From Candidatus Amulumruptor caecigallinarius (GTDB lineage: Bacteria > Bacteroidota > Bacteroidia > Bacteroidales > Muribaculaceae), in contig JAMPDP010000001.1 in assembly GCA_023665605.1 (NCBI GenBank), positions 1,458,786 through 1,495,601 of the forward strand: 36,816 nt of DNA, read 5' to 3'. A model generated the notes under the pieces. The model was given only the letters and a program-made list of their open reading frames with translations, made no database searches and had not been told where the DNA came from. Positions 35,523 through 36,816 of the stretch are shown here, in pieces. The position numbers were made by a program, and so were the translations under genes. Numbering within the stretch: position 1 is the first letter of the stretch; the number at the start of each line of letters is the position of its first letter.

Positions 35523-36816
35523 ATGCCATTAAATCATTTAATGGCAGGGCTGATGCACTGCCTCACCACTTACACTCTTCACGCCGCATCTGAGCCGGTC
35601 AGAGGAACTGTTATTAATGAGACCGGCTCCCCTGTGGAGTTCGCCAACGTAGCACTGCTGACCCTTCAAGATTCCCTTCTTGTCGATGGGACGGTTACAG
35701 ATGCGGACGGTAATTTCTCAGTGATTGAATCCACTAACCCTTGTTTCCTTCGTATTTCCGCAATGGGATATGAGGAAACAAAAATCACCAATCCTCACGG
35801 TAATCTCGGAACGATACCGCTTACTCCGGCTTCTTATGAACTGGGCGAGGTTATAGTGAAAGGTTCTCGCCCTGTCGCAAAGTTAAAGACGGACGGATTG
35901 CAAGTGACTATATCGGGAACTTATCTGGCAAATACCGGGACGGCTCTTGATGTGCTCGGCAAAATGCCTTTCGTTTCCAAAACCGGTTCGCAACTTGAAG
36001 TCCTTGGCAAAGGGACTCCGATTGTCTATATTAATGGCCGACAAGTTCGCGACCAGTCGGAGCTGGACCAACTTTCATCTGCCGACATCAAGAGTGTTGA
36101 GGTGGTGACTTCACCAGGTGCTCGTTACGACTCATCAGTCAATGCAGTCATAAGAATTACGACCGTTGCACCCGTGGGTGAGGGCTTCTCATTCAATGAC
36201 CGAACAACTGTTGGCTACAAGCACTACGCCTATTTATTTGAGCAGGCCAATTTCAACTTCCGAAAGAAAGGATTCGACTTCTTTGGCATGCTGAATTACG
36301 AGAATTACCGTGAGTGTCCCCAATATGAGAATAACACTATCCAATATCTCAAGTCCGGCACCGTTTCGCAAAGCAGTATTGGAAAGGATTTTGCCAAATA
36401 TCCTATTTACGAAGGTAAAGTAGGGCTCAACTTTAATTCAGAGAACCAGTATGCGGGCTTCTATTATGATTTTTCATACAAGCCAAATTCCGGTTATAGT
36501 AATTCATCTACGTCAAGACTCCTTGATTCCATACTTGAAGATGAAATATATTATAAGGGAGATTATCATAGTCTACGCCGACAGCACCTCTTATGTCTTT
36601 ATTATACAGGCACATTGGGAAAATGGCTGCTCACAGCCAACTTTGATGCCTTATGGCAGTTAAACAATCGCAGTACCGATGAATCGGAAACTTCTTCTTT
36701 CTACACAGATCGTAAATTCTCCACTGATAACGATGTAGACAACTGTTTATTAGCAGGGAACATCACAGCATCGCTCCCGGTATGGAAAGGAGAATTGCGT
36801 TTCGGCACTGAAATCA
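35523..36816 (+). CDS. TonB-receptor-like outer-membrane protein, 5' part
   Basis: The frame is open from ATG 35523 to the window end (431 residues), so the C-terminus is missing. After a short signal sequence (ending near LHAAS; ATG 35541 is an alternative start) comes a CarboxypepD_reg-like domain (about 25-105: VRGTVINETGSPVEFANVAL, DADGNFSV, ISAMGYEE). A plug-like region follows (about 108-225: ELGEVIVKGSRP, VYINGRQV, IKSVEVVTSPGARYD), then the start of a beta-barrel. This matches the outer-membrane beta-barrel family 3 type of TonB-dependent receptor. It begins 23 bases after the anti-sigma-like gene and is probably in the same operon. No SusD partner can be seen. Confidence 0.85.
   Translation, partial: MPLNHLMAGLMHCLTTYTLHAASEPVRGTVINETGSPVEFANVALLTLQDSLLVDGTVTDADGNFSVIESTNPCFLRISAMGYEETKITNPHGNLGTIPLTPASYELGEVIVKGSRPVAKLKTDGLQVTISGTYLANTGTALDVLGKMPFVSKTGSQLEVLGKGTPIVYINGRQVRDQSELDQLSSADIKSVEVVTSPGARYDSSVNAVIRITTVAPVGEGFSFNDRTTVGYKHYAYLFEQANFNFRKKGFDFFGMLNYENYRECPQYENNTIQYLKSGTVSQSSIGKDFAKYPIYEGKVGLNFNSENQYAGFYYDFSYKPNSGYSNSSTSRLLDSILEDEIYYKGDYHSLRRQHLLCLYYTGTLGKWLLTANFDALWQLNNRSTDESETSSFYTDRKFSTDNDVDNCLLAGNITASLPVWKGELRFGTEI

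Overview
The window looks like a chromosomal segment of a member of the Bacteroidales, most likely from the Muribaculaceae or a near relative. The reasons are repeated Bacteroidota-type -7 boxes (TAnnTTTG) in front of genes and tRNAs, an LptD-like protein of Bacteroidota type, DUF4251 and DUF4831 proteins, a classical menaquinone cluster with a short MenE, an M56/BlaR1-like protein carrying a TonB C-terminal domain, and a TonB-receptor-like outer-membrane protein with an N-terminal carboxypeptidase-regulatory domain. The family-level placement is inference.

Layout: (1) 200-5300: a DUF4251 lipoprotein, a convergent LptD-like protein, a 194-bp near-perfect palindromic element, and a polytopic membrane protein with a GGFVRRG motif. 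(2) 5387-11400, minus strand: a secreted CE1-type esterase downstream of menE-menC-menB-menD, read in the order menD, menB, menC, menE. (3) 11621-11710: tRNA-Ser(GCT) with its own promoter and terminator. (4) 11.8-19.2 kb: a more A+T-rich accessory island with an unusual restriction-modification module. It holds a separate methylase-like subunit, a 1345-residue protein combining a GIY-YIG-like domain, an SF2 helicase and a methylase, and four uncharacterised small or medium genes, one encoding a 51-residue protein with 21 acidic and no Lys/Arg residues. The island ends in an array of five consecutive hairpins and a truncated secreted-protein gene. (5) 19505-22968, minus strand: nnr, a DUF4831 protein and a CpsB/CapC-type PHP phosphatase, apparently one operon. 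(6) 23.0-23.7 kb: a second palindromic repeat element, then tRNA-Gln(TTG) with a strong terminator. (7) 23877-25953: a BlaI/MecI repressor and an M56 metallopeptidase sensor. (8) 26091-33114: a tight operon hisS-uvrB-ygiQ-trmN6-CPBP protease with overlapping stops and starts. (9) tRNA-Met, then an ECF sigma factor, a membrane-anchored probable anti-sigma partner and an outer-membrane receptor-like protein that runs off the right edge.

Most genes are housekeeping or envelope functions. The part most likely to be new biology is the 12-19 kb island. Its two core proteins both carry methylase-like motifs, but only the large one has a visible NPPY catalytic motif. Its accessory genes (a membrane-anchored protein, an acidic possible DNA mimic, a small protein with a hydrophobic N-terminus and acidic C-terminus, and a cysteine-containing protein) follow in the same direction. 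The palindromic elements at 3.7 and 23.2 kb and the recurring motif TTAAACAACCTCTTA are a second item of interest.
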